From: Methanobrevibacter_A acididurans
GTDB lineage: Archaea > Methanobacteriota > Methanobacteria > Methanobacteriales > Methanobacteriaceae
DNA: 64,000 nt
Assembly: GCF_046197875.1 (NCBI RefSeq)
Contig: NZ_CP166991.1
Location: forward strand, 1,488,001-1,552,000
Reading direction: 5' to 3'
Below the pieces are notes generated by a model, which ran no database searches, had not been told where the DNA came from, and was given only the letters and a program-made list of their open reading frames with translations. Every line of letters starts with the position of its first letter. Position 1 is the stretch's first letter. A program made the position numbers and the translations under genes. Positions 45,832-54,547 of the stretch are shown in pieces.

Positions 45832-48147
45832 TTATTCATTTTCAAATCGACGGCGGTCCATAAGTTCTTGTTTCTTACCAGCATTCCATCCACCATTAGA
45901 TGATTTTGCATGGCCTACTTGTTGAACGTACCCAGTAATACGATCATACCATTCAACTTCATCAGTTTCACCACATGTTGGACATTTATTGTTTAAACCT
46001 TTCATTAATGTTTTACATTTTAAACAAAAGCTTAAAGCTGAACTGTAAGCCCAGAATCCTATATCACTATTTTTAGCAATCTTTTCAGTTAAACTCATTA
46101 AACTGTCAGGATCACTGTAAGACTCACCCATGAAAGCATGGAAAATATGTCCACCAGGAGTGTAACGATGATATTGTTCTTCTGTTTTGATTTTACTTAC
46201 TAATGAAACATCTGTATCAACAGGTACATGACTACTGTTAGTATAGTAATAAGCACCTTGTGTTCCATTCAATATAGCTTTATCCCCAAACATTTCATGA
46301 TCTAAAGATGCAAATCTATATGCTGTACTTTCTGCAGGAGTTTGAATAGTACTCCAACGTAAACCTGTTTCTTCTTGTAAATCGTGTGCATGGTCGTTTA
46401 TATATTTTACAACTTTAACACCAAATTTATTACTATCTTTATCTTCTATACCTGCACCAAATAATGCAAGTAACATTTCATTTAATCCATTAAAACCAAA
46501 GGACAATGTTGCATTATTTATGTGATAATAAGTATCATCTTCATAGTCTTGGGTGAGGAAAGGTAATATATTCCAATCATTTAAGGCATGTAACCCTTGT
46601 TGACGACGAATCATTAATACTTCTTCAACCATTTTCATTTTGTCATCTAATTGTTCAAATACTTCATCTTCATCTTTAGAAGTATATCCCATTCTTGGAA
46701 GATTCATTGTACAATAAGCAAGGTTTCCTGTCCGTAAACAATCAGTTTCCCAGTCCCCAGTCCAGTTATCTTGTAATTGTGTTCGGCAACCCATATAATT
46801 AGCCATATTTCCACGGTAATCAGGGAACATATTTACAAAATAACTAGATCCATACTTGGCACTTAATTCATGCACTAATCTTAAATCTTCTTCATAATCT
46901 CCTTTATAAGTTTCAGGTCTTAAAGTGTAAATAGTATTTGGGAATAAATGAGGTTTTCCTTCAGCATCTCCTTTAAGTAACATTTCAGTAAATGCTCTTT
47001 CTATCATACGAGTTTCTTCTTCAAAATCACCATAGGTCCCTACATTTAATCCATTTGGTCCATATGCAGTTACATCTTTTAAGAAGTCAGGCACTCCAAA
47101 TTCTAATTGCATACTTGTAAATGGTACTTGTGAACCTCTTGCAGCATATGCCATGTTTAAATTATATATTAACATTTGCACACATTGTTTAACTTCTTCA
47201 TAAGATCTACCACGAGCAAATGGAGCAACAAATACATTCCATAAACTCATAGCTTGTCCACCACTCATATTTTGTTGAGCTGCAAGCATTACTTCCCCAG
47301 TATGGTTCATTAATGTTTCCATATGTGAAGGTGCACTAGCCACACTTGTATGATCTCCAGAACCATCAACTTTTAAACCATATTTAATAAAAGATCTTAT
47401 ATCATGTTGTAAACAATTTAACGGTCTAGATGCAAAGTATTCTAAATCATGGATATGAATATCCCCACTCATATGAGCATCTGCTAATTTAGTAGGTAAC
47501 ATATGTAATAATGCATATTGTTTTAATGCTTCATCTGCAACATATTTATGTATGGTTTCAGGATTATGCATCATATTTGCATTACTTCTATTACCATTTT
47601 CAATTAAATTAGTAATATTATAAACTGGAATTCCTAAACGTGTATATTTACTTCTTAAATCTTCTAACCCATATTCAACAAGTTTTGTATTAACAATTTC
47701 TCTTATCATAGGAGCAGTTAAATATTCAACATCTAATTTTTTAAGCTCTTTCCATACATCTGAAGCAATTTGAAATGCTGTTTCTTGACTTGCACCTGTT
47801 TCTTCTATTAATGTATTTGCTATTCTTGATAAATCAAATGGTTCTATTTTATCTCTTGAAGTTCTAACTTTTAAAGTTACTTTTGCTAAGTATTTATTTG
47901 CTGCTTCTGGATCAACTACTTCTAAATCTTCATAAACCATTTTTTTAATTTCTTTAGTTGTTATTCCATCATATAATGACCCTACAACATCTGAAACTAT
48001 TTTTTCACATTCAAAAAATGGAGCTTCAACCATTACTAAAGATTTTAATAATTTTTCATAAGTAAATTTTTCAACAACACCACTATTTTTTACTACAGTT
48101 AATTTAACTTTTGGTGTAACTACACCAGTTTTGAATTTGTTTTCCAT
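45832..48147 (-). CDS. nrdD: Anaerobic ribonucleoside-triphosphate reductase
   Basis: Glycyl-radical enzyme that makes deoxynucleotides without oxygen. About 771 residues. An N-terminal ATP-cone (about 10-95), the class III core with NCLQHDIRSFIKYGLKV and MSGGQAMSLWNVFVAPFARG, a zinc site CLKC...CPTC near the end and the radical region RITGYVQQVGHAKSSNGGWNAGK. ATG (MENKFKTGVV) at 48147 follows GGGG. The activase nrdG is not in the window. A direct repeat lies upstream of its TATA box. Confidence 0.95.
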   Translation of the reverse strand: MENKFKTGVVTPKVKLTVVKNSGVVEKFTYEKLLKSLVMVEAPFFECEKIVSDVVGSLYDGITTKEIKKMVYEDLEVVDPEAANKYLAKVTLKVRTSRDKIEPFDLSRIANTLIEETGASQETAFQIASDVWKELKKLDVEYLTAPMIREIVNTKLVEYGLEDLRSKYTRLGIPVYNITNLIENGNRSNANMMHNPETIHKYVADEALKQYALLHMLPTKLADAHMSGDIHIHDLEYFASRPLNCLQHDIRSFIKYGLKVDGSGDHTSVASAPSHMETLMNHTGEVMLAAQQNMSGGQAMSLWNVFVAPFARGRSYEEVKQCVQMLIYNLNMAYAARGSQVPFTSMQLEFGVPDFLKDVTAYGPNGLNVGTYGDFEEETRMIERAFTEMLLKGDAEGKPHLFPNTIYTLRPETYKGDYEEDLRLVHELSAKYGSSYFVNMFPDYRGNMANYMGCRTQLQDNWTGDWETDCLRTGNLAYCTMNLPRMGYTSKDEDEVFEQLDDKMKMVEEVLMIRRQQGLHALNDWNILPFLTQDYEDDTYYHINNATLSFGFNGLNEMLLALFGAGIEDKDSNKFGVKVVKYINDHAHDLQEETGLRWSTIQTPAESTAYRFASLDHEMFGDKAILNGTQGAYYYTNSSHVPVDTDVSLVSKIKTEEQYHRYTPGGHIFHAFMGESYSDPDSLMSLTEKIAKNSDIGFWAYSSALSFCLKCKTLMKGLNNKCPTCGETDEVEWYDRITGYVQQVGHAKSSNGGWNAGKKQELMDRRRFENE

Positions 48148-48602
48148 TATATAATACCCCACATTGGTAATAAATAAAAAATTTCTATTTTTTTTTGTGA
48201 AAATAATTTTTTTATATAATAAAGTTATTTATCCTTACTATTATATAAATGTTCGTAACTTTACTAAAGGTTCGTAAATAAACAAAATGAATTAATTATT
48301 TTGTGCAAAAATGCATTAATAAATAATTAAATCAAAATATTAAAACCAAAAATCACGGAATCTTAACATATTATACTCTGTGAAAATAAGTATATAAAAT
48401 TAATCAAAGTATTACTTCAAAGAGAATAAATAAGATAAAAAGAGGAGTAATAAATATTAAATTTAAATAAATAATTAATAATCATTAATTTAAGAGATTA
48501 TAACTCAATAATAAAGATATAACAACAGAAAAATAGTAATTCTGAATATTAAGGATAGTTAAATAAAATAAAAAAAATTTTAAAAAGTAATACTAAAAAA
48601 GA
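48148..48602 (-). promoter_or_regulatory. nrdD upstream region with GTTCGTAA direct repeats
   Basis: No gene in 455 bp. A TATA box lies at about 48211-48224 (minus, CTTTATTATATAAA). Upstream of it GTTCGTAA occurs twice (48251-48258 and 48270-48277), 19 bp apart, about two helical turns. Further away, TATTACT and AGTAATA make a loose inverted pair (about 48409-48465). I see no RNA gene. Confidence 0.45.
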
Positions 48603-51600
48603 TTAACCAAAGAATATATCTAAAGAACTTTGCTTAGATTTATCACTTTCAAATAAAGAATTAATACCAAATTCTTGAATTTCTAATCTTTGAGATAAAT
48701 AATGAGAAACTGGATATCTATTAACTAAATTTTGGGATATTTCAAGATATTTAGTAACTGAACCTTTAGAAACACTCATAACAAGGTTACCTCCACACTT
48801 ACATTTACCTGTAAGTGGCATTCTCCTATATTTAGCATTACATTTAGTACATCTAACTTTCTGTCTAGAAAATGCTCGAACATTCCCCATAATATCGGGT
48901 AAAAAATGAGAAGAAAGAACACCTTCAACAACACCACGTTGATCAACAGCTCTAACTTTTTCAGCAAGATTAATTTGAGCTTCAACTTTATCAGGCATTG
49001 AATTTAACCTTTTATAAAGACAAAGATGAGGTCCAGCATGAATACTAGAAGTATGATGAGAAAACATTAAATTTTCATATTGTTCTGGAGTACCAAGATG
49101 CATTCCAACATTATCAACATACTCTAAAAGTTCTGAAGGTTTATATGGCTTTTGAGTTTTTTCAAAAAATTCTAAAGAAAATTTAGACATAATATCTAAT
49201 TTCTGAGATTCATCATCTATTTCTTCAGGATCAATTCTAGAAGATAAAACTAATGGAGCATCCATACTTCCTCCACGAGTACTTGGAAGATAAGATTTTG
49301 AAAAATTAATTAAAGCATCTAACAAAAGAATAACACTGTCTTCATCACTATCACAATTTCTTCTTTTAGCAGAATGGAAATAAGGATGAGCATAACAAGC
49401 TAAAGCTTCTGTAAACCCTACAATACGACCTAAAACACCTGCAGATGTATGAGGAGCTAAACCTGCAATTAATTGACCGATTAAATCTTCTTTACAGGTA
49501 GCATTATAAAAACGATCCATTCCATAAAATTTTTCTAATAAATCATCTATATAATTGGCCACATTAACTAAATATTCCCCACAATTTGTAGAAACAACAA
49601 TATCTTGGACTTTTAGTTCGATAATTTGATTTTCATTTTCAATTGGTTGACCATAACAATCATGCTCATATCCCATATCCAAAAGTTTTTTTACAGTAAC
49701 CCCAATTTCACTTGGGATAAAATGTGTTAATGGTAAATCTGTAGAATCATGTCTAATAGTAGCTTCTTTAAAAGTATATACATTATTTTTAGCTCGTAAA
49801 ATACCTTTTTCTAAAGGTTCTGGTAGTTTATCCTCAGAAATTAAACCTACAACACCTTTCATTTCATCAACTTGTCTTACTCCAACATTATCTGAGGCTT
49901 TTTTTAACATTGCCCCTAAATTAATTGTTCTTGTTTTAGGATTGCCTTTTATAGTTGGTGTTCCACAATTAGGACATAGTGATGAAAATGAAATTGATTG
50001 ACATTCAGGGCATTTTCTTCTTGCAATATCAACTCTAATATTACCTTTTTTAGCAGCTTCTGCAATTAATCTTCTACTTCCACCATCATGATTTATAGGG
50101 AAAAGTGAATGAGGTGCAGGTTTCATTAGTCTTTCTTTAGATTTTTCAGGCCGACCCACACGAGTTCCTATATAAGTAGGAGCTTTATTTTTAATTTCAA
50201 TATTAGAAATATCATTTAAAGCTTCAATGGTACTATCTTTAGATTCATCTAGATTATTAGTTAAAGTATGTAATAATGCATAGGCTATTTCCGGATTAAT
50301 TAGTACTTTAGAATCTTTTAATTCATGAGGTATTCCTAATACTTCTAAAATACGTTTTTGGTATGAAAGATCTAAGGCAAAAACTTCACCTTCAATAAAA
50401 GAATCTTTAAAAGAATTTAACCATTTGATTAAAGCATTCAAATCTTTTATTGTAACATCATTATAGTAATAGACATAATTAGGGTGTAAAGGAACATCAT
50501 ATTCTTCTGAGAAATTAAATGCTTCCTTAGCAGATAATTTTTCAGTTTCAAGTTTTTCCAAATCTAAATTTTTATTATCATTAATATATTTCTTGGAATT
50601 TCTAATTGTTTCAATCCACCACTCTTCACACCAAGCAGCACCTAACATTGGTTGATTGTTTCTTAAAAATTCTCCAAATGCAACTAGCATATCTCCTAAA
50701 AAGAGAATTTCAGAAACATTATTTTTAATTTTCTTAGCTTCCTTAACTGTATCCACTTTAATTACATTACCATTTTTAAGTTTAACAATAGGCCCATCAA
50801 TAGAATCTACTGGAACAACACAAGTTCCTTTACCTGGAAATTCGATTTTTAGTTGAGTACCCACTGCTAAAAATCCCACTAATTCCATAGTTGCAGGATT
50901 AACACCCATTGCAGCTAAACCAGTATTTCGAGACCGCCCATATCTTAATCTAAAAGCCCCTTTTTCAGAAGGATAACCTAATACTGGTCTACCACCAATA
51001 ATATCTTGGATATATTTAGGTGAGGAATCTTCTTTATTTTCATCATCTTTTTCATCTTCTTTAGGTTTTTCATGTGTAAACTCTTTTAACCAATCCCAGC
51101 CAGGTAATCCTAATGTATTTGAATATTTGATAATCTTTTTAGCTTTTTGGACAATTCCTTCAATCATAGCAAGAAGTGCTCCACCCCGAATATTATTTGT
51201 TTCTACCCTTTCCATATCTTTATGTGAAACTTCAATCTGATCAGTAGCTTCTCCAGTTACTTCAACTGGTATATTACTTGCAGCAGTTCTTACTTCATCA
51301 GAAGTTGGAGAATATTGAAGATTAGTAACTTCTGATTCATATAACTCAACTTCTTCAACATATCTTTCTATTTCATCATTAATAGGTTTATAATTACTTA
51401 ATCCAGTGGCAAGTTTAATTTTATCCCCTAATAAAACAGCTAATGCAGCAGCAGTACCTCCAGCACTACGAATAGGTCCAGCAAAATAAACAGCTAAATA
51501 TTTAGTATTATCAAAATTCTTTTTAATAGCAACTTTAGCTATACCTTCTAATGGAGCTGCAACAACCCCTTCAGTCAATATAGCTAAAGCAGTCCTTAAA

Positions 51601-51899
51601 CCTTGATCAGCAAGTTGTTCTTTCTTTTCAGCTTCTTTTTCCCCAGTTTCATCAACATCTTGAGAAGCTATTTCAGCAGCTATTTGAAATGCAACTTCTT
51701 CCCTACTCATATCATTTTCTAATTCTTTGATTCGTTTAGCTATACCTTCTGGACCTACAAGCCCCTCTACCCTTTCTGCTAAATCCTTTGCTAATGGAAT
51801 TTCAGTTTTAGTTTCAACATCTAAACCTTTAGATCTAGCTTTATTAGCTATTTCATACAAATCTTTTGTTTCTTGCTCTAATCTTTTGAAATAATCCAT
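48603..51899 (-). CDS. polC: DNA polymerase II (PolD) large subunit DP2
   Basis: Catalytic subunit of the archaeal replicative polymerase D. 1098 residues, the usual length without an intein. The active-site region AKRRNCDSDEDSVILLLDAL carries the catalytic aspartates. Zinc fingers are CPECQSISFSSLCPNCG (about 635) and CTKCNAKYRRMPLTGKCKCGG near the end. The C-terminal QSSLDIFFG ends in a PIP-box-like sequence for binding the sliding clamp. It is followed at a distance by nrdD on the same strand. The small subunit DP1 is not in the window. Confidence 0.97.
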   Translation of the reverse strand: MDYFKRLEQETKDLYEIANKARSKGLDVETKTEIPLAKDLAERVEGLVGPEGIAKRIKELENDMSREEVAFQIAAEIASQDVDETGEKEAEKKEQLADQGLRTALAILTEGVVAAPLEGIAKVAIKKNFDNTKYLAVYFAGPIRSAGGTAAALAVLLGDKIKLATGLSNYKPINDEIERYVEEVELYESEVTNLQYSPTSDEVRTAASNIPVEVTGEATDQIEVSHKDMERVETNNIRGGALLAMIEGIVQKAKKIIKYSNTLGLPGWDWLKEFTHEKPKEDEKDDENKEDSSPKYIQDIIGGRPVLGYPSEKGAFRLRYGRSRNTGLAAMGVNPATMELVGFLAVGTQLKIEFPGKGTCVVPVDSIDGPIVKLKNGNVIKVDTVKEAKKIKNNVSEILFLGDMLVAFGEFLRNNQPMLGAAWCEEWWIETIRNSKKYINDNKNLDLEKLETEKLSAKEAFNFSEEYDVPLHPNYVYYYNDVTIKDLNALIKWLNSFKDSFIEGEVFALDLSYQKRILEVLGIPHELKDSKVLINPEIAYALLHTLTNNLDESKDSTIEALNDISNIEIKNKAPTYIGTRVGRPEKSKERLMKPAPHSLFPINHDGGSRRLIAEAAKKGNIRVDIARRKCPECQSISFSSLCPNCGTPTIKGNPKTRTINLGAMLKKASDNVGVRQVDEMKGVVGLISEDKLPEPLEKGILRAKNNVYTFKEATIRHDSTDLPLTHFIPSEIGVTVKKLLDMGYEHDCYGQPIENENQIIELKVQDIVVSTNCGEYLVNVANYIDDLLEKFYGMDRFYNATCKEDLIGQLIAGLAPHTSAGVLGRIVGFTEALACYAHPYFHSAKRRNCDSDEDSVILLLDALINFSKSYLPSTRGGSMDAPLVLSSRIDPEEIDDESQKLDIMSKFSLEFFEKTQKPYKPSELLEYVDNVGMHLGTPEQYENLMFSHHTSSIHAGPHLCLYKRLNSMPDKVEAQINLAEKVRAVDQRGVVEGVLSSHFLPDIMGNVRAFSRQKVRCTKCNAKYRRMPLTGKCKCGGNLVMSVSKGSVTKYLEISQNLVNRYPVSHYLSQRLEIQEFGINSLFESDKSKQSSLDIFFG

Positions 51900-52126
51900 T
51901 ATATCACTAAATAACTGTATTAATTAAAATTTTTATATTATCTATTCATTATTTTTTTTAATTTAGATTTTATATACAAATAATATGTGTATAAAAATTC
52001 AATATTAAAATTTTTTTTATTTAATGTTAATAAAAAAAATATTTAAAAATAAAAAATAATTTAAAAATAGAAGAATACTTTTTTCAAAAAAGTAATAAAA
52101 AATATTTATTGTTAAATTTAAATTGT

Positions 52127-52288
52127 TTAAACTGAGTATCTTAAAACGAAACAGAAAATAGCTAAGATAATTGTTACAACAACGATAACTTCAGGAGAAA
52201 GTTTTGGTCCTACACTTTCATCATCAAAATATCTTACTAAACCCGCACCACTCATAGGCATACTCATTTTATCATCTTTCTTTGCCAT
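52127..52288 (-). CDS. Preprotein translocase Sec61-beta subunit
   Basis: A 53-residue gene easily missed for its size. It reads MAKKDDKMSMPMSGAGLVRY, then FDDESVGPKLSPEVIVVVT and one membrane helix to the end (LRYSV). The SGAGLVRYF-D and GPKLSPE blocks are the archaeal Sec61-beta signature; it is the small accessory subunit of the SecYE channel. ATG follows AGGTG by six bases. It lies upstream of polC on the same strand, with 227 bp of empty AT-rich DNA between. Confidence 0.92.
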   Translation of the reverse strand: MAKKDDKMSMPMSGAGLVRYFDDESVGPKLSPEVIVVVTIILAIFCFVLRYSV

Positions 52289-52425
52289 TCAAACACCTAT
52301 AATTAGTTAAATTGATTAATTTAAAATTGAATTTAATAATAAAATTTAAAAAATTCATATACTATATTTTAGATAAGTTCTTTATACTATTTAAACTTGA
52401 GTTAAAAAAAATAAGAATAAATTCT

Positions 52426-53034
52426 TCATTGTTCAATAGGGAATTTAATAATATATTTTGTACCATTTTCTTTATCAAGAGTTAAATCAGCATTTATTTG
52501 GCCAGCTAAACTATAAATAATAGTCATACCTAAAGAATTACCCGGACCAACATCCTCAGGCATTCCCACACCATCATCACTTATTATTAAAATAGCATCA
52601 GATTCATCTTTTTTTAAACTAATATTCAAATTACCCTCCTCATTATTCGGAAAAGCATGTTTTGCAGTATTAGATAAAATTTCATTAATTATTAAGCCTA
52701 AAGGAATAGAAACATCTAATTTTACTTCAATATCCTCAGCATCAATATTTGTAGTAATATTAGGTTGAGAACTTAAAGCATTCATATCTCTAACAAAAGA
52801 AGTCAAAAAACTATTTAAATTAACATGTGCAATATCTTCTGATTCATAAACCTTTTCATGAGATAAGGCCATGGATCTAATTCTTTCACCAGATTTTTCA
52901 ATAATTTCTTTTTTTGTAGAAGTATCAAAACGACCCTCTAAATTCAATAAACTTATAAGTACTTGCAAATTATTTTTAACATCATGATGAACATCTCTCA
53001 ACAGCTTTTGTTCACCCACATATTCTCTAGCCAT
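52426..53034 (-). CDS. Soluble sensor histidine kinase (HisKA_2/HATPase)
   Basis: About 202 residues with no sensor or membrane part. The phospho-acceptor helix reads LRDVHHDVKNNLQVLISLLNLEG (HisKA_2 type). The ATP-binding domain has an N-box IPLGLIINEILSNTAKHAF, G1 box SDDGVGMP and a G2 region GPGNSLGMTIIYSLAGQ. ATG at 53034 (MAREYVGEQK) follows GGAGG; an in-frame upstream TTG is in that site. It is divergent from the tandem-receiver gene, its likely target. Being short, it probably receives its signal from another protein. Confidence 0.88.
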   Translation of the reverse strand: MAREYVGEQKLLRDVHHDVKNNLQVLISLLNLEGRFDTSTKKEIIEKSGERIRSMALSHEKVYESEDIAHVNLNSFLTSFVRDMNALSSQPNITTNIDAEDIEVKLDVSIPLGLIINEILSNTAKHAFPNNEEGNLNISLKKDESDAILIISDDGVGMPEDVGPGNSLGMTIIYSLAGQINADLTLDKENGTKYIIKFPIEQ

Positions 53035-53414
53035 AATCAATTCCTCCAAAGTCTAAAAAAATTTTAATTTTTAATCAAATTTTTTTCAAATTAAATATTC
53101 CTCCAAAAATTTTAAAATGAAACATATCAGAGAAAAATTCATTATTATAGTATAATCTATTAAACTTATTATTTAAATTTTAAATTATTAAAAAATTTAT
53201 AAAAATAAAAATGAAAATTATAATAAAATTTATATACAATACAGAAAAAATAAATAGATATATAAAAAATTTAAAATTTTAAGATTTCCATATCATATTT
53301 TTTTAAAAAGATATAATAATTAAAAAATTATTTAATTCTTTTTAAACATTAATAAATTAAAATTTTTACACATAAAACTTTTAAATTAAGGAATTATATT
53401 AAGGAAGAAAAAAG
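53035..53414. other. 380-bp divergent promoter region of signalling cluster
   Basis: Very AT-rich, with several TATA-like elements (for example TTTATATAC near 53229 and GATATATAAAAAA near 53254). No palindrome or RNA gene stands out. Confidence 0.4.
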
Positions 53415-54263
53415 ATGTCCAAAAAGAAAATTCTTATTGTTGAAGACGAACTCATAACCGCAACTGATATAAAATTTCGTCTTGAAGACATGGGTTATGA
53501 GATTATAGGAATTGTTTCAGACGGAGAAAAAGCAATCGAAACAGCATTAAACAAAAAACCAAATCTTGTTCTTATGGATGTTGGTCTGAAAGGAGATATG
53601 AATGGAATAGAAGCATCCCAAAAAATATTAGAAGATGGAATAAATGTTATTTATTTAACTGGGCATGATGGTCAAAAAATTCTTGAAGAATCAAACTTTA
53701 CTAATGTTGATGTAATTAAAAAGCCCTTTGATGATAATGAATTTAAAAACGCAATAGAAGAAAGTATTGGGAAATCAGAAGCAGCAAATAAAGAAACAAT
53801 TCCAAAACAACCCCAAAAGAAACCAATAAAAAAACCAAATCAACAAAAAGAAAACAAAACTGCAGAAGTTTCTAAAGAAAACAAAGATACCATTTTAGTA
53901 GTTGAAGATGAAATGATTACTGCATTAGACATTAAATTAAGACTTGAAGATTTTGGTTATAATGTTCCAGGAACTATTGCTTACGGAGAAGAAGCAGTTA
54001 AAAAAGCTGATGAAGTTAATCCCGATTTAATTCTTATGGATATAATGTTGAAAGGGGAAATGAATGGTATTGAAGCTACACAAGAAATACAAAAAACAAA
54101 AGATATACCAATTATATTTTTAACTGCAAATACCAATAAAGAGATAATTGAAAATGCATTAAAAACTACACCTTCAGGTTATATATCTAAGCCATTCAAT
54201 GATCGTGAATTAAAGTATATTATCAAAATTGCAATTAAAAAATCTAAAGATTCTAAAAATTAA
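53415..54263 (+). CDS. Tandem-receiver response regulator (REC-REC)
   Basis: 282 residues with two CheY-like receivers joined by a Lys/Pro/Gln-rich linker (about 120-160) and no output domain. Receiver 1: acidic EDE near 10, phospho-Asp in LVLMDVGLKG, Thr in IYLTGHDG, Lys in IKKPFDD. Receiver 2: VEDEM, LILMDIMLKG, IFLTAN, ISKPFND. Both look competent. The protein must act by protein contact or as a phosphate relay. It is divergent from the histidine kinase and followed by a short helical protein and a PAS protein. Confidence 0.88.
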   Translation: MSKKKILIVEDELITATDIKFRLEDMGYEIIGIVSDGEKAIETALNKKPNLVLMDVGLKGDMNGIEASQKILEDGINVIYLTGHDGQKILEESNFTNVDVIKKPFDDNEFKNAIEESIGKSEAANKETIPKQPQKKPIKKPNQQKENKTAEVSKENKDTILVVEDEMITALDIKLRLEDFGYNVPGTIAYGEEAVKKADEVNPDLILMDIMLKGEMNGIEATQEIQKTKDIPIIFLTANTNKEIIENALKTTPSGYISKPFNDRELKYIIKIAIKKSKDSKN

Positions 54264-54283
54264 AACATTTTGGAGATTAAAAA

Positions 54284-54511
54284 ATTAACGATAAAAGTAG
54301 TATATATGATTATGATAAAGAAACATTAATCAATTTAGAAGATTCTTTGCAAATATTAAAAAAAGAATATTTAACTCAAATATACTCATTTATAAAATCA
54401 GATGACTGTGTTGAAGCAAGCCATCTTTTATTAAATTTACAAGATTTAAATATAGAAATAAAAAAATTTCAAAAAAGATTAGAAGAACTTGATCAAACTG
54501 AAAAAAAATAA
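54284..54511 (+). CDS. Short helical protein, apparently AUU-initiated
   Basis: A 75-codon open frame (INDKSSIYDYDKETLINLED, then mostly charged helix, ending ELDQTEKK) that begins 21 bp after the receiver gene's stop. No ATG, GTG or TTG is available between the in-frame stop and the start of the coding text. ATT at 54284 sits eight bases after GGAG, an ideal position. The amino-acid composition and amphipathic helix pattern look genuine. It may be a small adaptor of the signalling cluster. An indel in the sequence that removed an ATG is the alternative. Confidence 0.55.
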   Translation: MNDKSSIYDYDKETLINLEDSLQILKKEYLTQIYSFIKSDDCVEASHLLLNLQDLNIEIKKFQKRLEELDQTEKK

Positions 54512-54547
54512 AAATTCTATTTTCTAAAGAAATATTAAAACTTTAAA

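Noticed and set aside
48148..48602. Small RNA or tRNA gene in the large gap before nrdD
   Set aside because: No cloverleaf, no GC-rich block and no GTTCGAATCC-like T-arm; GC-rich islands typical of RNA genes in such AT-rich genomes are missing. The same check was negative for all other gaps, and no CRISPR array was seen.
48603..51899. Intein in polC
   Set aside because: The 1098-residue length and continuous DP2 text around the active site leave no room for an intein.
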